Below, in pieces: positions 54,671-62,773 of a DNA stretch of 64,000 nt. Below the pieces are notes generated by a model that did no database searches, had not been told where the DNA came from, and worked only from the letters and a program-made list of their open reading frames with translations. The stretch lies in contig NZ_UWPE01000002.1 in the NCBI RefSeq assembly GCF_900604955.1, positions 1 to 64,000 of the forward strand. The letters are read 5' to 3'. How positions within the stretch are numbered: position 1 is the first letter of the stretch; each line of letters begins with the position of its first letter. Made by a program: the position numbers and the translations under genes. The stretch comes from Neoactinobaculum massilliense. Lineage in GTDB: Bacteria > Actinomycetota > Actinomycetes > Actinomycetales > Actinomycetaceae.

Positions 54671-56620
54671 GTGAAACTGACCAAGCAGCAAAAGCTGATG
54701 GTTGCAGTGATGGTGCTGGCTTCCTTCGTGGTTGTCCTCAACCAGACCATCGTCAACCCGGCTATTCCGTCCGTTATGCGGACCATGAGTGTATCCGCGG
54801 CCACCGCCCAGTGGCTCATCACCGCCTTCACCCTGGTGAATGCCATCATGATCCCAATCGCGGCCTACCTCTCGGATCGCTTCTCCACCCGTGGGCTCTA
54901 CGTATTTTCCATGGGCGCCTTCGTGGTGGGGAGCCTGCTCGCTGCCTGGTCCCCCACGTTCTCTACCCTTCTTGCCGGCCGTGTGGTGCAGGCGATTGGC
55001 GCCGGCATCATCATGCCGCTGGTCATGACCGTCATGATGCTCACCTTCCCGGTGGAGCAGCGCGGCACGGCCATGGGCTTCTTCGGCATTGTCATTGCCT
55101 TCGCACCGGCCATTGGCCCCACCGTTGGCGGCATGGTCATTGACGCCTCAGACTTCCACATCATGTTCTGGGTGGTCACCATCCTGGCCATCATCCTCCT
55201 GCTGGGTGCCGGCTGGGTCACCACAAAAACGGCGGGTCAGCGCGAGGACCCCAAGCTGGATGTGCTCTCCGTTGTGCTGTCCACGGTGGGCTTCGGCGGC
55301 CTGCTGTACGGCTTCTCAATGCTCTCGTCCGGTGCCGTCAAGTGGTGGGACATCGTCATCACCGTGGTGGGCCTGGCCAGCATCGTCTGGTTCGTCATCC
55401 GTCAGCTCCACCTGGAAACGCCGCTGCTGCAGGTGCGCGTGCTCAAGGTGCGCAACTTCAACATCTCCGTCATCATTGGCATGCTGGTGCAGGCAGCCCT
55501 CATGGGTGCCGTGGTGCTCCTTCCGATTTATATTCAGAGCATGCGCGGGCTCTCCGCCACCACGTCCGGCCTCATTATTCTTCCGGGCGCCATTCTTACC
55601 GGCCTCATGGGTCCGTTCACCGGACGTTACTTTGACCGTCACGGCGCCCGTCACATGGTGCTCCTGGGCACCGCGCTACTCGCCATCGGCACCGGCGCCC
55701 TCATATTCTTGAACGATTCCACCTCCACCACGTGGATCACGTTCATCTATATGGTGCGCATGTTCGGCCTCACGCTCATCAACATGCCGATTAACACGTG
55801 GGGCATTAATTCGCTGGATAATCGCGTCATCAACCACGGCAATTCGGTGTCCAATACGCTGCGCATGGTGGCCGGCTCCTTCGGCACCGCCATCCTGGTC
55901 TCCGTCATGGGCTCGGTGGCATCACACCAGACCACCATGGATGCCACGCACGCCTCCATTCGCGGCGTCCAGATCGCCTTCGTGGTGGCCACCATTTTCG
56001 CGGTAGCCACGGTAATTCTGGCCCTGCTCTTTGTCCGCGACGGCGCCCCGGCCACCAAGCTGACGGCCAAAGAGGCCAAGGCGGCGCGTGCCGACGAAGA
56101 GCCCGTACAGGCCACCCCGATCCCGGATGAGGCCCTCAAGCACGATGTTTTCTCGGTGCCGGCAGACGCATCCGTTGCCGAGGCCGTCCGCGCCCTCGCC
56201 GCCCACCACGTGTCCTCCATGCCCATCCTGTCCAAGGAGGGCAAGCCGATCGGCGTCATTTCCGAAGGCCACGTGGTACGCGCACTCGGGGATCGCAACC
56301 AAACGTTCTACGATCCGGTGAATGCCATTGCGAGCAGCGGGTTGGAGCGCGTGGACTTCCGCGACAAGCTGCGCACGGTTATGCACATGACCGTGCGGGA
56401 ACTCGGTTCGAATTCCATCACCACGCTGCCGGAGGATACCTCGCTGGAGCGCGCGTCCCGGGTACTGGGAAGTAATCGGCTGAAGAAGCTGTATCTGGTG
56501 GATCCCGAAGGCCATCTCAGCGCCGTGCTCAACCGTTCCGACCTGCTCAAGTACGTGCTGAGCGTGGCCGAGCACGCCTCGGCCGAGGAAGATTCGGATA
56601 CCCGCGGGGCGGACGCCTAG
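54671..56620 (+). CDS. MFS (DHA2-type) transporter fused to a C-terminal CBS pair
   Basis: This 649-residue protein has an N-terminal 14-helix MFS domain of the DHA2 drug-efflux family, with motif C-like GPTVGGMVIDASDFHIMFWV and DRFSTRGLYVF. After helix 14 (near residue 455) comes a cytosolic tail with two CBS motifs (about 490-635: VPADASVAEAVRALAAHHVSSMPILSKEGKPIGVISEG-like and LPEDTSLERASRVLGSNRLKKLYLVDPEGHLSAVLNRSDLL). CBS pairs bind adenine nucleotides or similar and gate transporters, so activity may be controlled by a ligand. The GTG start has GAGAAAGA upstream. A very strong hairpin follows. Confidence 0.9.
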   Translation: MKLTKQQKLMVAVMVLASFVVVLNQTIVNPAIPSVMRTMSVSAATAQWLITAFTLVNAIMIPIAAYLSDRFSTRGLYVFSMGAFVVGSLLAAWSPTFSTLLAGRVVQAIGAGIIMPLVMTVMMLTFPVEQRGTAMGFFGIVIAFAPAIGPTVGGMVIDASDFHIMFWVVTILAIILLLGAGWVTTKTAGQREDPKLDVLSVVLSTVGFGGLLYGFSMLSSGAVKWWDIVITVVGLASIVWFVIRQLHLETPLLQVRVLKVRNFNISVIIGMLVQAALMGAVVLLPIYIQSMRGLSATTSGLIILPGAILTGLMGPFTGRYFDRHGARHMVLLGTALLAIGTGALIFLNDSTSTTWITFIYMVRMFGLTLINMPINTWGINSLDNRVINHGNSVSNTLRMVAGSFGTAILVSVMGSVASHQTTMDATHASIRGVQIAFVVATIFAVATVILALLFVRDGAPATKLTAKEAKAARADEEPVQATPIPDEALKHDVFSVPADASVAEAVRALAAHHVSSMPILSKEGKPIGVISEGHVVRALGDRNQTFYDPVNAIASSGLERVDFRDKLRTVMHMTVRELGSNSITTLPEDTSLERASRVLGSNRLKKLYLVDPEGHLSAVLNRSDLLKYVLSVAEHASAEEDSDTRGADA

Positions 56621-56690
56621 ACCGCGGGAGCGAGGCCTGACCGCAAGCCAGATACCTGACCAGCCGGTCTCGCGCCTCGCTCCCGTCTAG
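56617..56690 (+). terminator. Strong hairpin after the MFS-CBS gene
   Basis: CGGGAGCGAGGC (56625-56636) pairs with GCCTCGCTCCCG (56674-56685); outer bases CTAGAC and GTCTAG extend it. The left arm starts within the stop codon. Confidence 0.75.
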
Positions 56691-56846
56691 CCGCACCCGC
56701 TTAGGGCAGCATGCTTCACCTGCTCGCTCACTATCACCCTCACCTGGCCCCTCACACGCAGGACAGCTCACACGCAGAACAGCATGCGATGGCAGCGCAA
56801 ACGCAGGCGGTCTGGGGAACACGTGAGGGGACGTAGGATGGAATGC

Positions 56847-57464
56847 ATGACAGCGCGCTTTGACCTGGATACTGGATCCGCCGCGGACGTGGTGGTGCTT
56901 GCTGATACCTCCGGCCGCCCCGTGGGCACGGCCCCGCGGCTTGAGGTACACACGGCCACCACGCCTATTCACCTGGCCTACTCCACCTATCTGCGCCGCC
57001 CGGACGGCAAGGTGCTCCTCACCCGCCGGGCACTGAGCAAAAAAACCTGGCCCGGCGTGTGGACAAATACGGCGTGCGGTCACCTGCGCCCCGGCGAAAC
57101 GGCACGGGATGCGGCGCTGCGCCGCGTGCCGGAGGAAATTGGTGCCACCCCGGAGAATCTAGTTCTGAAGCTACCGCGCTTCCGCTACCGGGCCGTGGAC
57201 GCCTCCGGCGTGGTGGAAAACGAGTTCTGCCCGGTATTCGTGGGCGAGGTAAACCCGGACCGTATTCTCATCAACCCGGATGAGGTGGCCGAAGTGGCGT
57301 GGGTGGAATGGGCGGATCTACAGCGCATTGCGGCCACCGCGCCGGCGCTCATCAGCCCGTGGGCCGTCATGGAAATCGGAGAACTGGGCGATGACCCGTG
57401 GGCCGATACCGCGGATGTTGATCCGGAGGCCGCGCCGAGCGCCCTCGCCGTCCCCGGCATCTAA
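56847..57464 (+). CDS. idi: Isopentenyl-diphosphate delta-isomerase, type I
   Basis: This 205-residue Nudix-related enzyme interconverts IPP and DMAPP for isoprenoid synthesis. The motifs are TNTACGHLRPGE (metal-binding His and Cys region), the Nudix-like RRVPEEIGA and ENEFCPVF with the catalytic Glu. Another feature is YLRRPDGKVLLTRRALSKKTWPGVW. ATG 56847 is chosen because TAGGAT lies seven bases upstream; ATG 56838 is an alternative. It appears monocistronic. Confidence 0.92.
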   Translation: MTARFDLDTGSAADVVVLADTSGRPVGTAPRLEVHTATTPIHLAYSTYLRRPDGKVLLTRRALSKKTWPGVWTNTACGHLRPGETARDAALRRVPEEIGATPENLVLKLPRFRYRAVDASGVVENEFCPVFVGEVNPDRILINPDEVAEVAWVEWADLQRIAATAPALISPWAVMEIGELGDDPWADTADVDPEAAPSALAVPGI

Positions 57465-57647
57465 AGCCCCTCACCGCGGCATTTACCGCGTCCCACGCGC
57501 AAATATTTCACCAACAGCGTTTCAATCACACATCCGGAATGTGAACGGGCTTCCCATACGTTCAGATTGCCGCATGCGAACCGTACCGGACATGGTACCG
57601 GCCCGTATGCCCAGAGCCCGCACCCGCGGCATAGCAGAGGAGAACGT

Positions 57648-58277
57648 ATGAAGATTGCAATTCTTGGTATCACCGGCTTCACCGGCAGCGCCATCGCGAT
57701 GGACGCGCTCAGCCGCGGCTGGGAAGTCCAGGGTGTTGCCCGCCACGACGCGGGCATCTCGGGCGCCACCACCATCGTCGGTTCCGTCGAGGACACCGCG
57801 GTTCTGGACCGGGCAATCGCGGGAGCAGACGTCGTCGTCGGTGCGCTGTCCATCCTGGGTGGCATGCGCGGAAAGCTGACCGCCGTGTACCAGCATGTTG
57901 CGGACACCATCCAGGGCAGTGACACGCGGTTCATCCTGGTGGCCGGCCACATGAGCCTCAAGGATGCGGACGGCAACTATCTCGCGGATTTGGCCCGCGA
58001 GCAGAACATGGATGCGCCCTGGGCTTACGAGGCGCTGGAGAACGTCCGGATGCTGCTGGCTACCTCGGGCGTGCAGTACACCATCGTTGCGCCGCCGGTC
58101 ACGTATGGCGCCATGGCTCCCGCACTGCCGGCCACCGGTCGCTACGTGATTTCGAACGACGTCGCCAAGGATCAGCCGGAGTCCATCTCCGGCGCGGATT
58201 TCGCAAAGGCGGTCAATGACATCGCCTCCAGCGGATCGCACCCCGGCGAGATCGTGGGCATCCTCGCGGCGGAGTAG
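57648..58277 (+). CDS. NAD(P)-binding NmrA/SDR-like protein
   Basis: The product has 209 residues. The N-terminal glycine-rich motif is GITGFTGS; the rest is an atypical SDR/NmrA Rossmann fold with DVVVGALSI and LVAGHMSL and no clear YxxxK. Such proteins are sensors or reductases of unknown substrate. The ATG has GAGGAG upstream. It converges with the HAD gene only three bases away. Confidence 0.82.
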   Translation: MKIAILGITGFTGSAIAMDALSRGWEVQGVARHDAGISGATTIVGSVEDTAVLDRAIAGADVVVGALSILGGMRGKLTAVYQHVADTIQGSDTRFILVAGHMSLKDADGNYLADLAREQNMDAPWAYEALENVRMLLATSGVQYTIVAPPVTYGAMAPALPATGRYVISNDVAKDQPESISGADFAKAVNDIASSGSHPGEIVGILAAE

Positions 58278-58280
58278 CCC

Positions 58281-59093
58281 CTACTCGCCACGTACTCCGG
58301 GAACCAGCTCCTCAATGGTGCGCGCAACGCCGTCGTCCATGTTGGTAGGGGCAATGCGATCCGCGGACGCTTTAATTGCGGCGGACGCGCTGGCCATCGC
58401 CACACCGATGCCGGCCGCGCGGATCATCGGCACATCATTGAGGCCGTCCCCGAACGCCAGCACGTTGGCCTGGCTGGCACCGAAGGACTCCGCGTACCAC
58501 GTGACGGCGGCGGCCTTTGTGGAGGTGGCGGGCGAAATCTCCACCACCCCACCGCCGGATTCGGACACCGCATAGTCCGGGCCCAGCACGTCTGCCACCG
58601 GTGCCACCAAACCCAGCGGATTCGTATTGTGGCGCGCCAGCACTAGCTGGTGGACGCCGTCGGCGGGGAATTCGCGGGCGGCGCCCATGTCCGTGTCGCG
58701 CAGTACGCGTGGATCCTGCGCAATCTCATTGAATGCGGCATCACCCTCGAAGTGATCACCGAGTTCCCAACCGAAACCGGCGTCCGGGAACACGCCACGA
58801 AGCGAGCTAATGACCCGGGTGGCCTCCGCCGGATCCAGTAGATCCTCGTGGAGCGCAGCACCCGTGGCCGCGTCCAACACCACCGCCCCATTGGATACCA
58901 CCATGACGTCCAGTACGTCCCGCAGGTGTCCCACGGCCGCGAGCGCCAACCGTGCCGGCCGCGCCGTCGCTATGCCTACGCGCACGCCGGCCGCCCGCGC
59001 CGCCTGTAGCGTGGTACGCGTTCGTGCTGAAACCGTCTTGTCGTCGCGGAGCAGCGTGCCGTCCAGGTCGCTCATAATCAGTCGAATGGTCAC
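58281..59093 (-). CDS. HAD-superfamily (Cof-type) phosphatase
   Basis: This 270-residue Cof-type HAD hydrolase has motif I SDLDGTLLRDD, a C2B cap, and C-terminal motif IV FGDGLNDVPMI. It dephosphorylates sugar phosphates or nucleotides such as FMN or PLP. The GTG at 59093 is chosen: TAAAAT lies seven bases upstream, fitting a leaderless transcript. Confidence 0.9.
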   Translation of the reverse strand: MTIRLIMSDLDGTLLRDDKTVSARTRTTLQAARAAGVRVGIATARPARLALAAVGHLRDVLDVMVVSNGAVVLDAATGAALHEDLLDPAEATRVISSLRGVFPDAGFGWELGDHFEGDAAFNEIAQDPRVLRDTDMGAAREFPADGVHQLVLARHNTNPLGLVAPVADVLGPDYAVSESGGGVVEISPATSTKAAAVTWYAESFGASQANVLAFGDGLNDVPMIRAAGIGVAMASASAAIKASADRIAPTNMDDGVARTIEELVPGVRGE

Positions 59094-59299
59094 CCGCGCA
59101 ATTTTAGGGGCATGCGGGTGGGCCGTGAGTGAGCGTGTCAACGCGGGGCGCTACTACGTTGGCTGGCGATAATACCGGCTTCTGCCGGCGGTGGCATACC
59201 GGGCTTCTGTCAGCGGTGGGGCGGGCTGCTACCGGTGGTAAAGCGGGCCGCCGGTGGGCGTGCTAGGTTCAGCAAGCAGGGGCCGCCACCTCCACCCAA

Positions 59300-59333
59300 G
59301 TGTCTTGTCACCTATCTTGACACGTTGTACGCT
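59300..59333 (+). promoter_or_regulatory. Promoter and candidate NiaR operator of the nadC operon
   Basis: A -35 box TTGTCA (59305-59310) and a -10 box TACGCT (59328-59333) are spaced by 17 bases. An inverted repeat with arms GTGTC (59300-59304) and GACAC (59319-59323) overlaps the -35 and spacer. The operon encodes a NiaR-type repressor, so this is probably its own operator. Confidence 0.6.
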
Positions 59334-59393
59334 CACCCTGACGCCGGTCCCACCGCAAGGACGCGGACGGCGGCCGCACTACAAGGAGGCAGC

Positions 59394-60263
59394 ATGATCG
59401 ATCCCGCCACACTCAAGCTGGATATGGAGCCGCGCATTCTCGCGGCCCTCCGCGAGGACATCAACGGTGGCGACGTCTCCACCAATGCCGTCCTCCCCAC
59501 CGCGCAACCCGGCACGGCCACGCTGCTCGCCAAACAGCGCGGCGTCGTCGCCGGCCTCCAGGTGTTTGAGCGTACGTTCCAGCTCCTGGACCCCGCCACA
59601 CGTGTGACGTTCTTTGTGGACGACGCCGACGTGGTGGCACCTGGGGACACGCTCGCCACGGTGAGCGGAGATTTACGCGTCATCCTGTCCGGGGAGCGCA
59701 CGGCCCTGAATTTTCTGCAGCGCATGAGCGGCACGGCCACGCTGGCCCACGCGATGGTGGAAACGCTTGCCGGCACGGGTATCCGGCTGGTGGATACCCG
59801 CAAAACCACGCCGAATCAGCGGGTGTTTGATAAGTACGCGGTGCGCGTGGGCGGGGCGGGGAATCATCGCTATAACCTTTCGGACGGCGTACTCCTCAAG
59901 GACAATCACATCGCCGCTGCCGGCGGCATCACCGCCGCCATTCAGGCCGCCCGGGCCTACGCGCCATTCGTGCGCAAAATCGAGGTGGAAACGGAAACAC
60001 TTGCGCAGGTGCGCGAGGCCGTTGCGGCCGGCGCGGACATCATCATGCTGGACAACATGGACCGCTCCACGCTCGAGGCGGCCATCGCTGAGATCGCGGG
60101 GCGCGCAGAAATCGAGGTATCCGGCAATGTCACCGCCGCTTCCGTTGCGGCGCTACGCGGACTCAAAATTGACTACATCTCCTCCGGCGCGCTCACGCAT
60201 TCGGCGGGCATCCTTGACCTCTCGCTCAAAGTGGCGCCGGTGGAACACGAGGCCGAAGAATGA
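59394..60263 (+). CDS. nadC: Nicotinate-nucleotide pyrophosphorylase (quinolinate phosphoribosyltransferase)
   Basis: This enzyme of 289 residues converts quinolinate and PRPP to nicotinate mononucleotide, CO2 and PPi. Conserved parts are DTRKTTPNQRVFDKYAVRVGG, GNHRYNLSDGVLLKDNHI, IMLDNMD and SSGALTHSA. The ATG at 59394 has AAGGAGG upstream. nadA and nadB, which make quinolinate, are not in the window. It overlaps niaR by four bases and heads a three-gene operon. Confidence 0.95.
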   Translation: MIDPATLKLDMEPRILAALREDINGGDVSTNAVLPTAQPGTATLLAKQRGVVAGLQVFERTFQLLDPATRVTFFVDDADVVAPGDTLATVSGDLRVILSGERTALNFLQRMSGTATLAHAMVETLAGTGIRLVDTRKTTPNQRVFDKYAVRVGGAGNHRYNLSDGVLLKDNHIAAAGGITAAIQAARAYAPFVRKIEVETETLAQVREAVAAGADIIMLDNMDRSTLEAAIAEIAGRAEIEVSGNVTAASVAALRGLKIDYISSGALTHSAGILDLSLKVAPVEHEAEE

Positions 60264-60883
60264 GTGCCACGCATGGCGGCCGGGAGCGGCGCGCGGTTAT
60301 TCTCCATACGCTCAAGCGCGCCTCCACGCCGATGTCCGCCACACGGTTGGCTGCGCAGTGCGGGGTTTCGCGCCAGGTGATTGTGCAGGACGTGGCGCTA
60401 CTGCGCGCCGCCGGTCATGAGGTTCTATCAACCAATCGCGGCTATCTCCTCGCGCCCACGTCCAAGCCGCGCCTCGCGGCTGTGCAGGTGTTCAAGTGCC
60501 ACCACACCTCGGAACAAATCCGGGACGAACTGTACGCGGTGGTGGACAACGGCGGCGTCGTCGAGGACGTATTTATTTACCACCGCGCCTACGGTACGGT
60601 GCGGGCAGAAATGAATGTGGCGAGCCGGCGGGACGCGGACGCGCTGGTGGCGGCGCTGGCCACCGGCGCCTCGAAGCCACTCATGCTCGCGACGGGCGGC
60701 TACCACTACCACACGGTGAGCGCCGGTACCGAACCGGCCCTCGCCGCCATTGAACAGCGGCTGCGCGAGCTGGGATTCCTGGCGCCGCTGCGCGAATTTG
60801 AACCCGACGCCCTGCGTGGCGAGGTGTACCCACTCCACGCAGACCTCCCGCCGCACCACCCCGAGGGAGAATCCCACAAATGA
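60260..60883 (+). CDS. niaR: NiaR-type (YrxA) transcriptional repressor of NAD metabolism
   Basis: The product is 207 residues. An N-terminal HTH of the HTH_11 type (SATRLAAQCGVSRQVIVQDVALLRAAG) is followed by a 3H domain (VFKCHHTSEQIRDEL, VEDVFIYHRAYG, GGYHYHTV) whose His residues bind metal and nicotinic acid. NiaR represses niacin and NAD genes when nicotinate is abundant. The C-terminus adds about 40 residues. It overlaps nadC and the transporter gene at both ends (ATGA), so the three are translated together. Confidence 0.88.
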   Translation: MSATHGGRERRAVILHTLKRASTPMSATRLAAQCGVSRQVIVQDVALLRAAGHEVLSTNRGYLLAPTSKPRLAAVQVFKCHHTSEQIRDELYAVVDNGGVVEDVFIYHRAYGTVRAEMNVASRRDADALVAALATGASKPLMLATGGYHYHTVSAGTEPALAAIEQRLRELGFLAPLREFEPDALRGEVYPLHADLPPHHPEGESHK

Positions 60884-62349
60884 ATGCCGCAGAAATTCTG
60901 GTGGCCGCGGCCATCGTGGTCTCGATCGGCCTGGGGTATGCGCTCAAACTTAACGTGGGCCTCATCGCGATGAGCTTCGCCTACCTTATCGGCGCCTTCG
61001 TCATGGGGATCAAGCCGGCAGACGTAATCGCCTCCTGGCCCGTTTCCCTGTTTTTCGTCATCTTCGCCGTGGGCCTGTTCTACAACTTCGCGGTGGTCAA
61101 CGGCACCATGGATGCGCTGGCAAACATCCTGCTCTACCGCTTCCGTCGCTTCCCGAACGCCATCTACATCGTGCTTTTCCTCATCGCCGTGATCCTGGCG
61201 GGCACCGGCGCCGGGTTCTTCACCACGATGGCCGCGTTCTGCCCGATTGCCGTGCGCGTCACGCAGAAAATGGGCAAGAACATCCTCATCGGCGCACAGG
61301 CGGCGAACTGGGGTGCATGCGCGGGCGCGAATCTCATGACCTCCGGCGACGGCGTGGTGTTCCAGCGCCTCATCGCCACCTCTGGGTTTGCCGGACGCGA
61401 ATTCTCCCTCGGCATCCCGATTTTCCTGTTCACCCTCATTTATCCGCTGCTTGCGCTGTGTTTCCTGTGGGTGTGGGAGCATCTGCGGTCCCGGCGCTTG
61501 ACCGTTCAGCACGGTACCGCGGGTTCCGCTTCTTTCGCACCTCTGTACGACGCCGCATCCACGCGCGCACAAGCTCTCCTAGCTGCGGGGCCGAGTAGCA
61601 CCCCAACCGAACCGGCGGGAGCGAACGGCGTCGTACTCACACGCGGCCGCGCGAGCGCTTCACAACCGGACCGGGTGAGCACCGCACCGCCGGCGCCGCT
61701 CACGCGGAAGCAAAAACAAACCCTTGGGCTCATCGCGCTCACGTTCGTCCTGGTGCTGATTTTCCCGCTCCTAGCGCTGTGGCTGCCCAGGGTGTCCGTC
61801 ATCGAGGCGGTGAACGCGAATATCAATATTGGGCTGATCTGTGTGCTCATGTCCGTGGTGGCGCTGCTTATGGGGCTGGGCGAGCAGAAGGAGGTGATCG
61901 CCCGGGTCCCATGGAACACGATCATCATGATTTGCGGCATGGGCATGCTCATTGATGTGGCCACGAAGGCGGGGCTGGTGGATACCCTCTCCGGTTTTCT
62001 GGGCGGCGCAATTCCGGACTTTTGGCTGCCGGTGGCGTTCTGTCTTGTTGCGGGAATCATGAGTTTCTTCAGTTCCACACTCTCGGTGGTGACACCCACA
62101 CTGTTCCCGGTGGTCGGTGCACTGTGTGCAGCGAATCCGGCGCTCAACCCGGCGCTGCTGTTTACGGCCGTGGCGGCTGGCTCGCTCTCCACCAACATTT
62201 CACCGTTCTCCAGCGCCGGCTCGCTCATGCAGGTGAGCTTCCCGGCCGAGCGGCGCCTCGACATGTTCAATAAGCAGATTTTCGCCGGCCTGCCGGTCAC
62301 CTTCGCCCTCGCGCTGGTGAGCGTGCTGATCCTGACCGTGGTTGGGTAG
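60880..62349 (+). CDS. SLC13/MatC-like membrane transporter in the nadC-niaR operon
   Basis: The protein is 489 residues with about 12 hydrophobic segments. It resembles the MatC (dicarboxylate carrier) and SLC13/ArsB-like group: GLFYNFAVVNGTMDAL, LAGTGAGFFTTMAAFCPIAVRV and FFSSTLSVVTPTLFPVVGAL are family-like. A hydrophilic insert of about 70 residues (about 200-275) lies between the halves. Its position behind niaR and in the same operon as nadC suggests import of an NAD precursor. Quinolinate, a dicarboxylate and the NadC substrate, is an attractive candidate. Nicotinate is another. Confidence 0.82.
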   Translation: MNAAEILVAAAIVVSIGLGYALKLNVGLIAMSFAYLIGAFVMGIKPADVIASWPVSLFFVIFAVGLFYNFAVVNGTMDALANILLYRFRRFPNAIYIVLFLIAVILAGTGAGFFTTMAAFCPIAVRVTQKMGKNILIGAQAANWGACAGANLMTSGDGVVFQRLIATSGFAGREFSLGIPIFLFTLIYPLLALCFLWVWEHLRSRRLTVQHGTAGSASFAPLYDAASTRAQALLAAGPSSTPTEPAGANGVVLTRGRASASQPDRVSTAPPAPLTRKQKQTLGLIALTFVLVLIFPLLALWLPRVSVIEAVNANINIGLICVLMSVVALLMGLGEQKEVIARVPWNTIIMICGMGMLIDVATKAGLVDTLSGFLGGAIPDFWLPVAFCLVAGIMSFFSSTLSVVTPTLFPVVGALCAANPALNPALLFTAVAAGSLSTNISPFSSAGSLMQVSFPAERRLDMFNKQIFAGLPVTFALALVSVLILTVVG

Positions 62350-62371
62350 GGGTAGGCCGTATGCTGACACC

Positions 62372-62692
62372 ATGAGTTTCGATGACGTGATGCACGATCT
62401 CAATGATTTCTATGACGAGCGAGAGTGGGATCAGTTCCACTCCGAAGCGAATCTGGCAAAATCAATTTCTATCGAAGCAGGAGAACTACTCGAGTGCTTC
62501 CAGTGGTCAGATACCTTTGACGCTCACGAAGTGATTGAAGAACTGGCTGATGTGCTCACCTACGCCTACACTCTCGCAGCCAAGTTAAAAGTTGACCCCG
62601 AAGCAATCATACGGGAGAAGCTTGAGGTCACGCGAAAAAAGTATCCGGTCGAAAAAGCGCGGGGAACGGCGACAAAATATACGAAACTCTAG
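62372..62692 (+). CDS. MazG-like nucleotide pyrophosphohydrolase
   Basis: This is a 106-residue all-alpha NTP pyrophosphohydrolase. Its Mg-binding motifs are EAGELLECFQW (ExxE) and EELADVLTY (ExxD). The family hydrolyses NTPs or modified nucleotides to monophosphates. ATG 62372 has TATGCT six bases upstream (leaderless). Base composition is clearly less GC-rich than its neighbours. It converges with a DUF2075 helicase gene. Similar pairs are seen in genomic islands; a nucleotide-depletion role is conceivable. Confidence 0.88.
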   Translation: MSFDDVMHDLNDFYDEREWDQFHSEANLAKSISIEAGELLECFQWSDTFDAHEVIEELADVLTYAYTLAAKLKVDPEAIIREKLEVTRKKYPVEKARGTATKYTKL

Positions 62693-62773
62693 CGAGCTCC
62701 GAGCCGAATACACACATTAGGCGCACCAGCCTCAACGTTTGATCACGGTAAAACATGGCCTACGTGCGATCAA

